Source: Pseudomonas sp. 8Z
GTDB lineage: Bacteria > Pseudomonadota > Gammaproteobacteria > Pseudomonadales > Pseudomonadaceae
Assembly: GCF_902506535.1 (NCBI RefSeq)
Contig: NZ_LR733825.1
Location: 747,206 to 811,205, forward strand
DNA length: 64,000 nt
Direction of reading: 5' to 3'
The notes under the pieces were generated by a model. It made no database searches, was not told the DNA's origin, and worked only from the letters and a program-made list of their open reading frames with translations. Position 1 is the stretch's first letter. Each line of letters begins with the position of its first letter. The translations under genes were made by a program, and so were the position numbers. Positions 1 to 9,490 of the stretch are shown in pieces.

Positions 1-939
1 ATTTTGCTGGGCATGCTGCTGCAAAACCGCTCGCACCTTCTCCAAACGCTGACGCTCGGTACGCCCGAATGGCGAATGCACTTTGTACAGACGCCGATAA
101 ACTCGCCGGAAAGTCGCATCCTGATCGGCTGGCGCGTGGTAGCCGTCGAGGAACTTGTCGATGCTGGCACGCAGCATCGGCGAGTCAGGGCGCACAAACC
201 ACTTCATTTCACCGTCGCGTGCGAACACCAGATGACGGTCGACACGCAACTTCGGCATCACCTTGGCCCAACGCTCGGCAATTGGCAGCTCCACCGCGGT
301 GCGTTCGAAAATGCCGGCCTGAACCATTTCCAGCACGTCCTCCACCGCGAGGGTGGGATCAACCCACTCCACGACAATAGGTGGCAGCTTACGCTCAGCC
401 AATTGCTGATTGATTCGCCGCAAGGCATCGCCAACAGCACTGCCAGCGGGCAGAGAAAGGCTGCGCCCGGCTAATTGTTCGAGACTGCGATATTGTCGAT
501 TGCCCTGACGTGAGACCAACACCAGGGCGACCTCGCGCCGGATGGCCTTGCTGGAACTAACCGCATGTCCAGTTCGCACGTCGAGCAATTCACCGGGCGC
601 GACCAGATCGCCCTCGCCGCGCTGCAGAGCGCCCAATAACTGATCCTTGGCCTTGGGAATGATCTTCAAGGTCAGGCTACGGCCATCACGGGCATTGCGA
701 TTGAGATACTGCTCGAAGGCACGCAGACGGTGATATTCCACACCAATGCTCTGCCCCTTGACCGACCCAGAGCTGTTGCGGCTCTGGTTCACCAGCACGC
801 GTAACTCGCCACTACTGCGGATCACCGGCAAGTCGCGCACAACACTTGGCTGACTACCAACCTCCTGCGGCCCGGCCAAGCGCGCGCTTGCCGAAAACGG
901 CAGCAGCACCAGCAGGCACAGGGTCAGCAGTAGACGCAA
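1..939 (-). CDS. mltF2: MltF2-like membrane-bound lytic transglycosylase, 3' end cut by window edge
   Basis: The visible 313 codons encode a signal peptide (about residues 1-19, ending FSASA) followed by a periplasmic solute-binding-protein-type (SBP_bac_3) domain. MltF enzymes carry this regulatory domain ahead of a C-terminal SLT catalytic domain, which would lie outside the window and is not seen. The start is a TTG codon, chosen because a GGAG lies 7 nt upstream and a signal peptide follows at once. The neighbouring tatD and chemoreceptor match the order I recall around PA2865 (mltF2) of P. aeruginosa. Expected role: cleavage of peptidoglycan at the inner face of the outer membrane. An ordinary amino-acid-binding protein cannot be excluded without the C-terminus. 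Confidence 0.75.
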   Translation of the reverse strand, partial: MRLLLTLCLLVLLPFSASARLAGPQEVGSQPSVVRDLPVIRSSGELRVLVNQSRNSSGSVKGQSIGVEYHRLRAFEQYLNRNARDGRSLTLKIIPKAKDQLLGALQRGEGDLVAPGELLDVRTGHAVSSSKAIRREVALVLVSRQGNRQYRSLEQLAGRSLSLPAGSAVGDALRRINQQLAERKLPPIVVEWVDPTLAVEDVLEMVQAGIFERTAVELPIAERWAKVMPKLRVDRHLVFARDGEMKWFVRPDSPMLRASIDKFLDGYHAPADQDATFRRVYRRLYKVHSPFGRTERQRLEKVRAVLQQHAQQN

Positions 940-1146
940 TATGGATCTCCGGGAGGTCGAACCTGGCAGCAATAAACCGGCTGCCAGGCGCAAGGGGTTG
1001 CGGAGATTCGCACAGCTCGCGAACAGGCGCCACCTCATCTATTCGACAGCGTGTTAGGGAAAACGCCAAGCCTTTGTATTTCATGCCTTTTATAGAGAAA
1101 GCCGAGCATCTGCTATGCTCGCCGCAGACAACGACCAGGTGGCACC

Positions 1147-1974
1147 ATGCAACTCATCGATATCGGCGTCAATCTCACCCACCCCAGCCTTGCAGCGCAT
1201 GCCGAAGCCTTGCTCGAACGGGCTCAGGCTGCCGGGGTTTGTCAGTTGGTATTGACGGGCACCAGTGTCGCCGAAAGTGAAGCCAGCTTGGCAATGTGCC
1301 GACAATTCGATAGCGAAGGCTCACGCCTGTTTAGCACGGCCGGCGTTCACCCACATGATGCCAGCAGTTGGAATAGTGCCTCGCGCGCGGCCCTCAAAGC
1401 CCTGCTGGGCGAGGCGCAAGTACGCGCCGTGGGTGAATGCGGGTTGGACTTCGACCGCGACTTCTCACCCAGGCCACTGCAGGAAAAAGCCCTGGAGGAA
1501 CAACTGGCACTGGCCGCAGAGCTACGCATGCCGGTTTTCCTTCATGAACGTAGCGCCAGTCAGCGCCTACTGGAAATTCTGCAGGACTTTCGCGCTCACC
1601 TGCCAGCCGCCGTCGTACACTGCTTCACCGGTGAACGCCAGGCGCTCTATGCCTACCTCGACCTTGATCTGCATATCGGCATCACCGGCTGGGTCTGCGA
1701 CGAACGCCGCGGCACTCATCTGCATCCTCTGCTCAAAGACATCCCCGGAAAGCGCCTGATGCTGGAAACCGACTCACCCTTCCTGCTGCCGCGCAGCCTT
1801 CGCCCCAAGCCCAAGAACGGACGCAATGAGCCGGCCTTTCTGCCGGAAATTCTCCATGAGGTCGCCAGGCACCGCAGCCAGACACCTGAGCAACTGGCGA
1901 CGCAGACGACGGCCTGCGCCCGCGCCTTTTTCGGCTTACCTGTTATCAGCGTGACCAACGCACAAGAGTCTTGA
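1147..1974 (+). CDS. tatD: TatD family 3'-5' exonuclease / metal-dependent hydrolase
   Basis: A 275-residue TIM-barrel hydrolase of the TatD family. It opens with [11 protein letters not shown], as in true E. coli TatD (DIGVNLT), which lacks the canonical HxH of related YcfH/YjjV proteins. Other family blocks are GVHPHD (near 65), GECGLDF (near 98), VHCFTGE (near 158), [12 protein letters not shown] and [10 protein letters not shown] (near 208), which supply the metal ligands. Known members are Mg-dependent 3'-5' DNases/RNases involved in repair of oxidative damage. The start has a modest upstream AGGTGG. The C-terminus runs about 10 residues beyond E. coli TatD. It is transcribed divergently from mltF2 and in line with the chemoreceptor. 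Confidence 0.93.
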   Translation: MQLIDIGVNLTHPSLAAHAEALLERAQAAGVCQLVLTGTSVAESEASLAMCRQFDSEGSRLFSTAGVHPHDASSWNSASRAALKALLGEAQVRAVGECGLDFDRDFSPRPLQEKALEEQLALAAELRMPVFLHERSASQRLLEILQDFRAHLPAAVVHCFTGERQALYAYLDLDLHIGITGWVCDERRGTHLHPLLKDIPGKRLMLETDSPFLLPRSLRPKPKNGRNEPAFLPEILHEVARHRSQTPEQLATQTTACARAFFGLPVISVTNAQES

Positions 1975-1988
1975 TTGACGTCAAGACT
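1967..1988 (+). terminator. hairpin after tatD
   Basis: AGTCTTGA and TCAAGACT form a perfect 8-bp inverted repeat with a 6-nt loop, overlapping the tatD stop codon. The T-tract is weak, so this is only a possible terminator or mRNA 3' stabiliser. Confidence 0.4.
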
Positions 1989-2056
1989 TCGTCACGCCGC
2001 GGCGCTCACAATGCTGGCATATAGCCAATAAAGACCGCACCGAAACGGACGACAAC

Positions 2057-3502
2057 ATGCGCGCCTGGATCAGCAATCTCTCCCTCAAATACAAGTTCTG
2101 GGCGGTGAATGCCGTCGTGTTCGCCATCACCCTGCTGCTGGTGCTGTTTGCCTTGCACACCGAGCAGTCGGCACGCGCGGCAGATGCTCGCCAAGCGGCC
2201 TTGCAACAAGCACGCTTGCTGCAGCAATGGCCTGAGCAGACGCCCCTGCCGAGCCTTGCTGACGTCCAGATTGATGCCGCTAGTACAGGCAAGAGCGCTG
2301 GTTGGGCGCCGCTCGAATACGACAACTGGTTCGCCGAGAATCCTGCCATTGGCGTACAGCGCATCACTCTGCGCGATGGCCATGCAGCCTCGGTGCTAGC
2401 CCGCGTACCTAGCCTGCTGCAGTTGCTCGCCGAGCATGCAGGGGCCTACGCGATGGCAGTGGCGCTGCTGATGTTGCTGCTGCTAGGCGCATCGCAACTG
2501 CTCATCCGCTTTCTGCTCAGCCATCTCAACATGCTCAAGGATGTGATGCTGCAAGCCGAACGCAGCGGCGATCTATCTCTGCGCGTGCCGCTCGACAGCC
2601 GTGACGAAGTCGGCCAGATGTCTGCTGCCTTCAACGCCATGCAAGCTGGCTATCAACGTGTAGTGGGTACCGTGGGCAAGGTCGCCGCCGATCTCGATAG
2701 CGGCACCAGCAGCCTGGCAAATCGTATGGTTCGTGTGCGCCAGGGCATGCTCGCCCAGCAGAGCGAGACCGATCAGGCCGCCACGGCAATCAACGAGATG
2801 TCAGCGACGGTGCAGCATATTGCCGATCATGCCGGCACTACCCGCGATCAGTCGCTCAATGCCGATCACTTGGCCCGCGCCGGGCAAAACGTCGTCGAAC
2901 GCGTCGAACAGTCCATTGCCGCTTTATCTCAGGGCGTACGTCAGAGTGCCGGCAGCATCGAACGCCTGGCTGAGGACAGCCAGCACATCAGCCGTGTGGT
3001 TGGCGTCATCCACGGCATTGCCGAGCAAACCAACCTGCTGGCGCTCAATGCTGCCATCGAGGCCGCGCGTGCGGGCGAAATGGGCCGTGGCTTTGCCGTG
3101 GTCGCCGATGAAGTTCGCAATCTGGCCAAACGCGTCCAAGATTCCACCGATGAAATCACGCAGATGATCGGCAATCTCCAGGGCGGCACGCGCGACGCGG
3201 TGGAGTTCATGCGCGAAAGCTCGGAAAACGCCAATCACTGCGTGCAACTGGCGCATGAAGCCGGAGAATCACTGGCGGCCATCACTGCTGCGGTAGCCCT
3301 GATGCGCGACAGTAATACGCAGATTGCCGTGGCCGCGAACCAGCAGAGCCAGGTCGCCGAAGAAATGAGCCGCTCGGTCGTCGGCATTCGCGATGTCACC
3401 GAGCAGACAGTCGGTCAGACGCTGGAATCAGCCGCAACCAGCCAGCAACTGGCTGAACTCGCCGGGCAGCTCAACCAGGCGATTCGTCAGCTCAAGCTTT
3501 GA
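2057..3502 (+). CDS. methyl-accepting chemotaxis protein with short periplasmic domain
   Basis: A 481-residue chemoreceptor. A transmembrane helix near residues 13-33 is followed by a periplasmic region of only about 100 residues, a second helix near 133-155, a HAMP domain (about 160-212) and a cytoplasmic signalling domain (about 230-480). The conserved hairpin tip is intact ([19 protein letters not shown]). It should signal through CheW/CheA to the flagellar motor or a related output. The ligand cannot be predicted because the short sensor domain resembles no family I recognise. Its place next to tatD matches PA2867 of P. aeruginosa as I recall it. Confidence 0.93.
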   Translation: MRAWISNLSLKYKFWAVNAVVFAITLLLVLFALHTEQSARAADARQAALQQARLLQQWPEQTPLPSLADVQIDAASTGKSAGWAPLEYDNWFAENPAIGVQRITLRDGHAASVLARVPSLLQLLAEHAGAYAMAVALLMLLLLGASQLLIRFLLSHLNMLKDVMLQAERSGDLSLRVPLDSRDEVGQMSAAFNAMQAGYQRVVGTVGKVAADLDSGTSSLANRMVRVRQGMLAQQSETDQAATAINEMSATVQHIADHAGTTRDQSLNADHLARAGQNVVERVEQSIAALSQGVRQSAGSIERLAEDSQHISRVVGVIHGIAEQTNLLALNAAIEAARAGEMGRGFAVVADEVRNLAKRVQDSTDEITQMIGNLQGGTRDAVEFMRESSENANHCVQLAHEAGESLAAITAAVALMRDSNTQIAVAANQQSQVAEEMSRSVVGIRDVTEQTVGQTLESAATSQQLAELAGQLNQAIRQLKL

Positions 3503-3622
3503 CAGCATGAGGCCTGCACGCCTGCGCTAAAAGCCAAAAGGCTATGCCAGCCATAGGCAGGACTCATTCGTCCATTAACACGCAGCGGCCTAGACTCGCT
3601 GCATGTTATGGAGGAATGCGAC

Positions 3623-3814
3623 ATGCACATAACACACGACAGATACATACCCCGGAGCCAACCAGAGCGCTACGCTTCGCAGGTGTTGGCTGGGCTATTT
3701 CTGGTACTCGCTGCAGCCTTGCTACTCACCGGCATAGGGACGCTCAGTACGCTGCCCATTGCCTTGAGTCTGCTCAGTTGGCGCGCAGCCGTGGTTTTGC
3801 GGCGCCACACCTGA
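3623..3814 (+). CDS. small membrane protein of unknown function
   Basis: A 63-residue ORF starting at the ATG 8 nt after GGAGG (3610-3614). The in-frame ATG at 3608 lies upstream of that site and is rejected. After a polar N-terminus rich in H, R and Y comes a hydrophobic stretch of about 35 residues (from LAGLFLVLAAALLL) and a basic end (RRHT), consistent with one or two membrane helices. I do not recognise the family. The strong ribosome-binding site and hydrophobic pattern argue that it is real. Confidence 0.6.
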   Translation: MHITHDRYIPRSQPERYASQVLAGLFLVLAAALLLTGIGTLSTLPIALSLLSWRAAVVLRRHT

Positions 3815-3828
3815 ACGCGCTGCCGGGC

Positions 3829-4632
3829 TCAGGCAAACACCGTGACTGTTTGCCGACTCAGGGCAATCAACTCGCCCGTTGGCCCCCACAACGCGGCGGC
3901 GACATGGCCGTAACCGTCACGCGCATGTTCGATCTCTGCGCGGTACAGGCACCAGTCTGTACTCACCAGCTCTGGCAGAGGCTGCACAAACTCGATCGTC
4001 CAGGTCAACGAACTACCCGGTGCTGGAGCCTGCAAATGAGGCAGCACAGCAGGAGGCCAGGCATCGACCAAAGCCAGTAGATGAGCCTCACTCAGCGCCT
4101 CTGGCTGCGTCAGTGTTTCCTCTCGCAGGCGTACCCACCCCCCCATCTGCCGGGACTTGGTGTTGCTGAAAGGTACTCCGCCAATGCCCCAACGTATTGC
4201 CAGGTGGCGGGTAAATTCGGGGGTCACGCTGGGAATGTAAGGCAACTCCTGGCAGCGCTCAGCAGGTTCGATCTGCGGCGCAGGCAACGGCGCGACATCC
4301 ACGACCGAGGCGCGCGATGCGCCAAAGCTACCCTGCACCAATGTCACCACCTGACCGTCTTGCAAAACCCGCAAGGCCATCTGACTGACCGCCTTACCCT
4401 CACGCAAGACCTCAGCCACAAAGCTTACCGGTGCTTCTGGTGCAACAGGCCCGACGAAAGTAATTGCCAGCGAACGTACTGGACGTCCTTCAGGCACTTG
4501 AGCACGCATCGCCTCATAGGCTAGCGCCACGACCAACCCGCCGAAACCGGCGCGTCCCTGTGCCCAGCTAGCGGGAATGACCACTGCATCGGGTTGTGTA
4601 CGCACTGCTTGAAGCAACTCACTGAACGTCAT
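3829..4632 (-). CDS. acyl-CoA thioesterase family protein (TesB-like double hotdog)
   Basis: 267 residues resembling the 4HBT_3/TesB-like thioesterases: an N-terminal half-hotdog with GRAGFGGLVVALAYEAM near 27-43, where the substrate-binding GG sits, then a second hotdog ending in the typical HARDGYGHVAAALWG block. Such enzymes hydrolyse medium- or long-chain acyl-CoA to free acid and CoA in the cytoplasm. GAGG lies 6 nt before the ATG. It converges with the small membrane protein gene, whose stop codon is 14 nt away. The exact substrate is unknown. Confidence 0.82.
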   Translation of the reverse strand: MTFSELLQAVRTQPDAVVIPASWAQGRAGFGGLVVALAYEAMRAQVPEGRPVRSLAITFVGPVAPEAPVSFVAEVLREGKAVSQMALRVLQDGQVVTLVQGSFGASRASVVDVAPLPAPQIEPAERCQELPYIPSVTPEFTRHLAIRWGIGGVPFSNTKSRQMGGWVRLREETLTQPEALSEAHLLALVDAWPPAVLPHLQAPAPGSSLTWTIEFVQPLPELVSTDWCLYRAEIEHARDGYGHVAAALWGPTGELIALSRQTVTVFA

Positions 4633-4726
4633 GACGACCTCGATTCATAAAAATGCCCCTGATCTTAAATGAAGAGGTCCATCGGCTGGCACGGCATATC
4701 GGGCAAATTTTCGGCGAGAATGTCGC

Positions 4727-5497
4727 TTATTCATCCAGCGGGAAATCGCCCAGCAACCTCAGCAGCGCCACGTCGGCCTGCTCGGCCTTAACCGCCAGCG
4801 CCTCGCGCCACAGTGGCTGACATGCGTGCAAGCCTGGCTCGCTCTCGGCCAGAGCCAGCCATTGCAGGCGATCATGCCAATCACCCAGAGCGCTCTGCGC
4901 CGACCTCAAACGCTTCAGCGCAGCAGCATTGATAGCACTTTGTCGAACATAGGCCTCAGCGCCATAACGCACCCGCTTGATCAACAACCGCAACTCATGA
5001 CGATCCTGCTGCGGCTCACGCAGGGCCCGCGCCAATCGCCCTTGCTGTTTATGCAGTTGGCGCCGGATGCGCTTGTTCAGGCCATTGAGCTGCCCCTCTC
5101 GCTCAGCCTGACGCCAGCGGCCAGGCCAGGCGTCAAGCAGCGCCAGCAGTTCACGTAATTCAGACGACTCGGCGATCACGCGATAGTGACTCTGGCGCAT
5201 GCCGGCCATCGCCTGGGCCTGCTGCGCATACCCAAGTTGCTGCAATTGGTTCAGAAGCACCTCGCGGTCACGCACCGGGCCACTCAGTCGCCCCAAGGCA
5301 CCCGCCGTCTGCTCCAGCAGTGCCACGCCGGGCAACCCGCGTAATGGCCGGAGAATGCTGCGCAAACGGCGCAATGCAATGCGCAGATCATGCAAAGCCT
5401 CATCATCGGTCACCGCCAGCAATCGCTCGCGACAGGCATACAGGCGCACCTGCACACTAAGGATGCGAGCAATGTCCCGCTCTACGGTACTTGTCAT
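4727..5497 (-). CDS. CHAD domain-containing protein
   Basis: 256 residues forming one CHAD domain: conserved histidines and basic helices in two halves (HDLRIALRRLRSILRPLRG near 45-63; HELRLLIKRVRYGAEAY near 170-187). CHAD proteins bind inorganic polyphosphate through these basic helices and often localise to polyphosphate granules. The catalytic CYTH domain that sometimes accompanies CHAD is absent. The ATG overlaps the tgpA stop (ATGA) with GGGAGA upstream, so an in-frame start 12 codons further upstream is rejected. It is the last gene of the moxR-DUF58-tgpA operon, an unexplained partnership. Confidence 0.88.
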   Translation of the reverse strand: MTSTVERDIARILSVQVRLYACRERLLAVTDDEALHDLRIALRRLRSILRPLRGLPGVALLEQTAGALGRLSGPVRDREVLLNQLQQLGYAQQAQAMAGMRQSHYRVIAESSELRELLALLDAWPGRWRQAEREGQLNGLNKRIRRQLHKQQGRLARALREPQQDRHELRLLIKRVRYGAEAYVRQSAINAAALKRLRSAQSALGDWHDRLQWLALAESEPGLHACQPLWREALAVKAEQADVALLRLLGDFPLDE

Positions 5498-7497
5498 CGC
5501 GGTTCTCCCAAATGCCTGCGCGCGGCCCGCCAAGGCATGGCTCGACGTAGCGCACGTAGCGCCTCGCGAAGCTCACCCGGTGCGCTGCTCGTCTCGGCAT
5601 ACTGCTGACGTTCGAAACAGTTGGCGAAATGGCGGATCGCCGCAGCCTGTTCCGGCAAGGCACCTGCCGCGCGCTCGGAGAAGGCGCGCGCGCCCTCGCC
5701 GGGCGCCCGACGTAACCCCTGCCGATAGAGCAAGCGCTCGAAGCGTCCAAACAGCGCCTGCATGGGGTCACGCCGCTGTTGCCAGGGTTTGAGCAGCCAC
5801 AGTGCCAGTGCCCCCAATAGCAGCCCACCGATGCTCAGCAGTGCCAGCGCCAGGCGTTGCCAGTCAAGGTTGCCCAGCCAGCTCTGGAGCAACTGCACCT
5901 GCTGCTCGCCCTGATAGCCAAGCACCCAGCGCTGCCAGCCATAGTTGAGACTGTCCCATTGCAGACGCAGTTCGTTGAGCCAGGCCAGTTCACGGTAGCG
6001 CAACGGTGAGAAGGGCTGATCATCGAGAAAACGCTCGTCGGCACCGAGCGCTTCAGCCAGGCCCTGCTCGATACGCTGCGGCGCGACTTGAAAGGTGGGG
6101 TCAACGCTGCGCCAGCCCTGCCCCTGCACCCAGTACTCGACCCAGGCATGAGCATCGAACTGACGCACCTGCACATAGTTGCCGTCGGGGTTCGGCTCAC
6201 CGCCTTGATAGCCAGTTACCACGCGCGCCGGAACCCCTGCCGCGCGCAGCACGAAGGTCATCGCCCCGGCATAGTGAGCACAAAAGCCGCGGCGTGTGTC
6301 GAAGAGAAATTCATCGATGCTGTCACGCCCCAACGGTTGTGGGCGCAGGGTATAGACATAGGGTTCGCGGTTGAAATGGCTCAGTAGCGCCGTCACCAGC
6401 GCTTGATCATCGGCATACTCGCGGCGCAGCTCTGCTGCCCATTGGCGACTGCGCGGGTCGCCCTCGGCTGGCAACTGCAGCGCTCGGCGCAGCATCGCGG
6501 CGTCGGCCTGCGGCTCACGCAGTGCTTGCGGCCATGAGCGTGCCTGGTATAGCAACGGGCGATCGACCGGGCGCACACGTTGCCAGCGAAAGTCGCTCAT
6601 CATGCGGCTATTTTCAGCACCGGCCTCGGCAACATCGAGGGTCAACAGCCAAGGCTTGCCGCTGGCCTGCATGATGATGCTGTAATCGATCGCCTCACCG
6701 CGTTGCTGCCACTCAGGCGCCCGCGGGATAGCTGCATAACCGGACTGCGACCAGCGCCTGCCATCGAAACGCTCCAACGTAAGCGCACGCCAGTAGAGCT
6801 GCTCACGGGGAGGAATCGCCCCCGTAAAACTGGCCCGAAACACCAACTCAGGCGAGCGGCTGAGCTCGGCAATTTCCGCAGGCTCCATACTGTCGGAAAG
6901 CCCGGTGACGCCCTTGTCGCTTGGCATAGGCAAGCTCCACAACGGCCCCAACCGGGGAAAGAACAGGAACAACAGCAGCATCAGCGGCACCGCTTGCAAC
7001 ATTAGGCTCGCGGCCAGCCGCAGTGTTGCCCAGGGCCTTGCAGCAAAGGCGCTCTGCTGCAAGCCAACCAGCGCCGCTAATAGAGCCAAGGTCGGCAACA
7101 GGCTATAAAGCGCCGCAACGATGCCGTCATCGAACAGATAAGCCGTGACCACACAGAAGAAGCCGAGAAAGATCAACACCAAGGCGTCACGCCGCGTCTG
7201 CATTTCCACCAGTTTGAGGATGAATGTACTGATCAACAGCACCACGGCGGCATCGAGCCCGATCAGCGTACCGCGTGACAGCAGGATGCCTGCTAGCACG
7301 GCCAGCAAAAGCGCCCCCTTGGCCAAGCCGCCGGGGTAGCGCAGGCGCATACGGAAAATCTGGATACGCCAAACGGCAGCCAGCAGCCACAGCCCGACCA
7401 CCCAGAGCGGCAAATGCAGCAAATGCGGCAGAATCACCAATACCTGGGCCACCAGCAGCCAGATCAGGGCAATGCGCGGAATCAATGCCGCGCTCAT
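5494..7497 (-). CDS. tgpA: TgpA-type membrane transglutaminase-like protein
   Basis: 667 residues: a cluster of hydrophobic helices at about 5-180 (DUF3488), a periplasmic transglutaminase core with Cys406 (RRGFCAHYAG), His450 (FDAHAWVEYW) and Asp466 (SVDPTFQ) as the catalytic triad, then a further helix near 555-575 and a cytoplasmic DUF4129-like tail. P. aeruginosa TgpA (PA2873) has the same architecture, is reported essential, and its periplasmic domain has transglutaminase activity; its physiological substrate is unsettled. Start and stop both overlap neighbouring genes in ATGA fashion, so moxR, DUF58, tgpA and CHAD are translationally coupled. Confidence 0.93.
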   Translation of the reverse strand: MSAALIPRIALIWLLVAQVLVILPHLLHLPLWVVGLWLLAAVWRIQIFRMRLRYPGGLAKGALLLAVLAGILLSRGTLIGLDAAVVLLISTFILKLVEMQTRRDALVLIFLGFFCVVTAYLFDDGIVAALYSLLPTLALLAALVGLQQSAFAARPWATLRLAASLMLQAVPLMLLLFLFFPRLGPLWSLPMPSDKGVTGLSDSMEPAEIAELSRSPELVFRASFTGAIPPREQLYWRALTLERFDGRRWSQSGYAAIPRAPEWQQRGEAIDYSIIMQASGKPWLLTLDVAEAGAENSRMMSDFRWQRVRPVDRPLLYQARSWPQALREPQADAAMLRRALQLPAEGDPRSRQWAAELRREYADDQALVTALLSHFNREPYVYTLRPQPLGRDSIDEFLFDTRRGFCAHYAGAMTFVLRAAGVPARVVTGYQGGEPNPDGNYVQVRQFDAHAWVEYWVQGQGWRSVDPTFQVAPQRIEQGLAEALGADERFLDDQPFSPLRYRELAWLNELRLQWDSLNYGWQRWVLGYQGEQQVQLLQSWLGNLDWQRLALALLSIGGLLLGALALWLLKPWQQRRDPMQALFGRFERLLYRQGLRRAPGEGARAFSERAAGALPEQAAAIRHFANCFERQQYAETSSAPGELREALRALRRAMPWRAARRHLGEPR

Positions 7498-8450
7498 GCC
7501 GCTACCTCACCGAACAGAGCCAGTGCACGCAAACAAGCCTCGCGATGCGCGTCACCTTGATCAGGCTCCATCGTTACCCTCGGCAGGCGCAGGCCAAATG
7601 GCTGCTGGCGTTCGGCAAGTTGCACCACCCAATGACTGAGCAGCGACAAACGCGTTTCGACATCACCCACCAAGCTGTCGAAGTCCAGCCACAGATCACG
7701 CCCTGCCAGAGAGGCAAAGTCTTTTACCTGCAAACCGTGGCCACGCGAGTATGCCTTCCATGCCAGGCGCCGCTTGGAATCGCCGGGCTGATAGCCGCGC
7801 AAGCCCTGAAAGTCGTCCGCGCCCTGGCCTCGCGCCTGCAGGCCTTGCTCTTCGTCTTCGCTGGCACCAGCAGCCAGCGGTAACTCACCGGCAAGCGGAC
7901 GCGGATAGACCAACACCGACTGATCCAAGTCGACCCAGCTCCAGGCAACCAGCAACCCCAACGGGAAACGGCTCTCAACGCATAGACGTGGTGCCCGCAA
8001 CCAGCCACGCCGCTCGGCGCTCAGGCTCAGTTGCACTTCGCTCACCCCATTGGCGGCTACGTCGACCTGTTGTAATTGCGCCGGCGGCCAGCCCAGCGCC
8101 ACAGCCTGGTGTTCACGCCCCAGACTCTCCAGGCGCACACGGAACATGGCCTGCTCCCCCATGAAAACCGCGCGCCCACCTCCAGCCTTGAGCACCAAAG
8201 AAGCCAGGTTGCGATAGGTATGCAAAATGGCCACCACGAATATCGCGGCCAGCAGGAAGGTCAGCGCATACGCCAGACTGTTCTGATAGTTGATCGCCAC
8301 CAAAAGCATCAAGAGCAACACCAGGCCGAATGCCACACCCACCCCAGACGGCACGATGAAGATGCGCCGCTGATTGAGACGTACGCTGGCTGCAGCCGGC
8401 ATGCGCCGGGCCAGCCAGCGGCGCCAATAAGGCTTGAGCGAGGCCAGCAT
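7494..8450 (-). CDS. DUF58 domain-containing membrane protein
   Basis: 318 residues with two adjacent transmembrane helices near 30-80 (VPSGVGVAFGLVLLLMLLVA and YALTFLLAAIFVVAILHTYR), a beta-rich region, and the DUF58 signature around DDFQGLRGYQPGDSKRRLAWK (about 212-232), followed by a VWA-like fold with WLDFDSL. DUF58 proteins usually accompany MoxR ATPases and are thought to act as their substrate or adaptor. The ATG shares one base with the moxR stop (TGATG), and the stop overlaps the tgpA start. Confidence 0.9.
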   Translation of the reverse strand: MLASLKPYWRRWLARRMPAAASVRLNQRRIFIVPSGVGVAFGLVLLLMLLVAINYQNSLAYALTFLLAAIFVVAILHTYRNLASLVLKAGGGRAVFMGEQAMFRVRLESLGREHQAVALGWPPAQLQQVDVAANGVSEVQLSLSAERRGWLRAPRLCVESRFPLGLLVAWSWVDLDQSVLVYPRPLAGELPLAAGASEDEEQGLQARGQGADDFQGLRGYQPGDSKRRLAWKAYSRGHGLQVKDFASLAGRDLWLDFDSLVGDVETRLSLLSHWVVQLAERQQPFGLRLPRVTMEPDQGDAHREACLRALALFGEVAA

Positions 8451-9367
8451 CAGAGCGCCGGAACCTCACGCAGCAGCCACTGCACCAAGGCACCACCGCC
8501 GTGACCGGTCGGGTCGGCGCGCTCGCGCAGACGATGGCCTGCCACCGAGGGCAATACGGCCTGCACATCCTCGGGGATCACATAGTCGCGCTCGGCCAGC
8601 AATGCCCAAGCCCGCGCCGCTGCCAACAAGGCCAGGCTGGCACGGGGCGACAGGCCCCAGGCAAACTGCGGCTGGCTGCGGGTTGCTTCGACCAGGCGCA
8701 GCACGTAGTCCACCAACGCATCACTGGCTCGAACCTTGGGCACCTCAGCCTGCAGGCGCGCCAGTTCGGCATGATCGAGTATGGGTTCGAGACGCGGCAG
8801 CAGATCACGTCGCGCATCCCCCAGAAGCAGCGCCCGCTCAGCCGCCTGCGCCGGATATCCCAGCGACAGACGCATAAGAAAACGATCGAGCTGCGACTCG
8901 GGCAGCGCATAGGTGCCGCCACTGCTCACCGGGTTCTGAGTGGCGATCACAAAGAAAGGCTCCGGCAAAAGGCGCGTGGCGCCCTCGATGGTCACCTGCC
9001 CTTCTTCCATGGCTTCGAGCAGAGCACTCTGACTTTTCGGGGTGGCGCGGTTGATCTCATCGGCCAAGATCAGCTCGGCGAAAATCGGCCCTGGATGAAA
9101 AACGAACTGTCCGCTGTCCTTGTCGAACACCGAAGTACCGAGAATATCGCCCGGCAACAGATCTGAAGTGAACTGGATACGCTGAAAGCTCAGCCCCAGT
9201 ACACGGGCCAGCGCGTGGCTGAGTGTGGTTTTGCCCATGCCGGGCAAATCTTCGATCAACAAATGCCCCCGCGCCAGCAAGCAGGCCAGAGCCAGACGTA
9301 CCTGCCCCTCCTTGCCCAGCAGCACATGGTTGACCGCATCGAGACAGGCATCGAGTTTAGTTCGCAT
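8450..9367 (-). CDS. MoxR-family AAA+ ATPase
   Basis: About 305 residues with Walker A (LPGMGKTT near 40-47), Walker B (LILADEINRA near 99-108), sensor 1 (FVIATQNPV near 139-147) and an AAA lid. MoxR ATPases are chaperone-like proteins that mature partner proteins carrying VWA/DUF58 domains. Two consecutive ATG codons occur at the 5' end; the second is chosen because the GGGGAG site is 6 nt from it and only 3 nt from the first. This is the first gene of the four-gene operon; no convincing sigma-70 promoter was found in the 120 bp upstream. Confidence 0.9.
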   Translation of the reverse strand: MRTKLDACLDAVNHVLLGKEGQVRLALACLLARGHLLIEDLPGMGKTTLSHALARVLGLSFQRIQFTSDLLPGDILGTSVFDKDSGQFVFHPGPIFAELILADEINRATPKSQSALLEAMEEGQVTIEGATRLLPEPFFVIATQNPVSSGGTYALPESQLDRFLMRLSLGYPAQAAERALLLGDARRDLLPRLEPILDHAELARLQAEVPKVRASDALVDYVLRLVEATRSQPQFAWGLSPRASLALLAAARAWALLAERDYVIPEDVQAVLPSVAGHRLRERADPTGHGGGALVQWLLREVPAL

Positions 9368-9490
9368 CATCGGCTCCCCAGATCCAGACTACCGATGCTA
9401 CTGGGCTGGGCGAACCTGGCAAAGCGCCACGTAATCTTTGCTGACGAAACTGTGATGGCAGCGCTCTTTCAGCCGCGCAGCGCGCTGTAT

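Noticed and set aside
1130..1160. Sigma-54 promoter before tatD (TGGCAC)
   Set aside because: The TGGCAC overlaps the start codon and no TTGCA lies at the required spacing.
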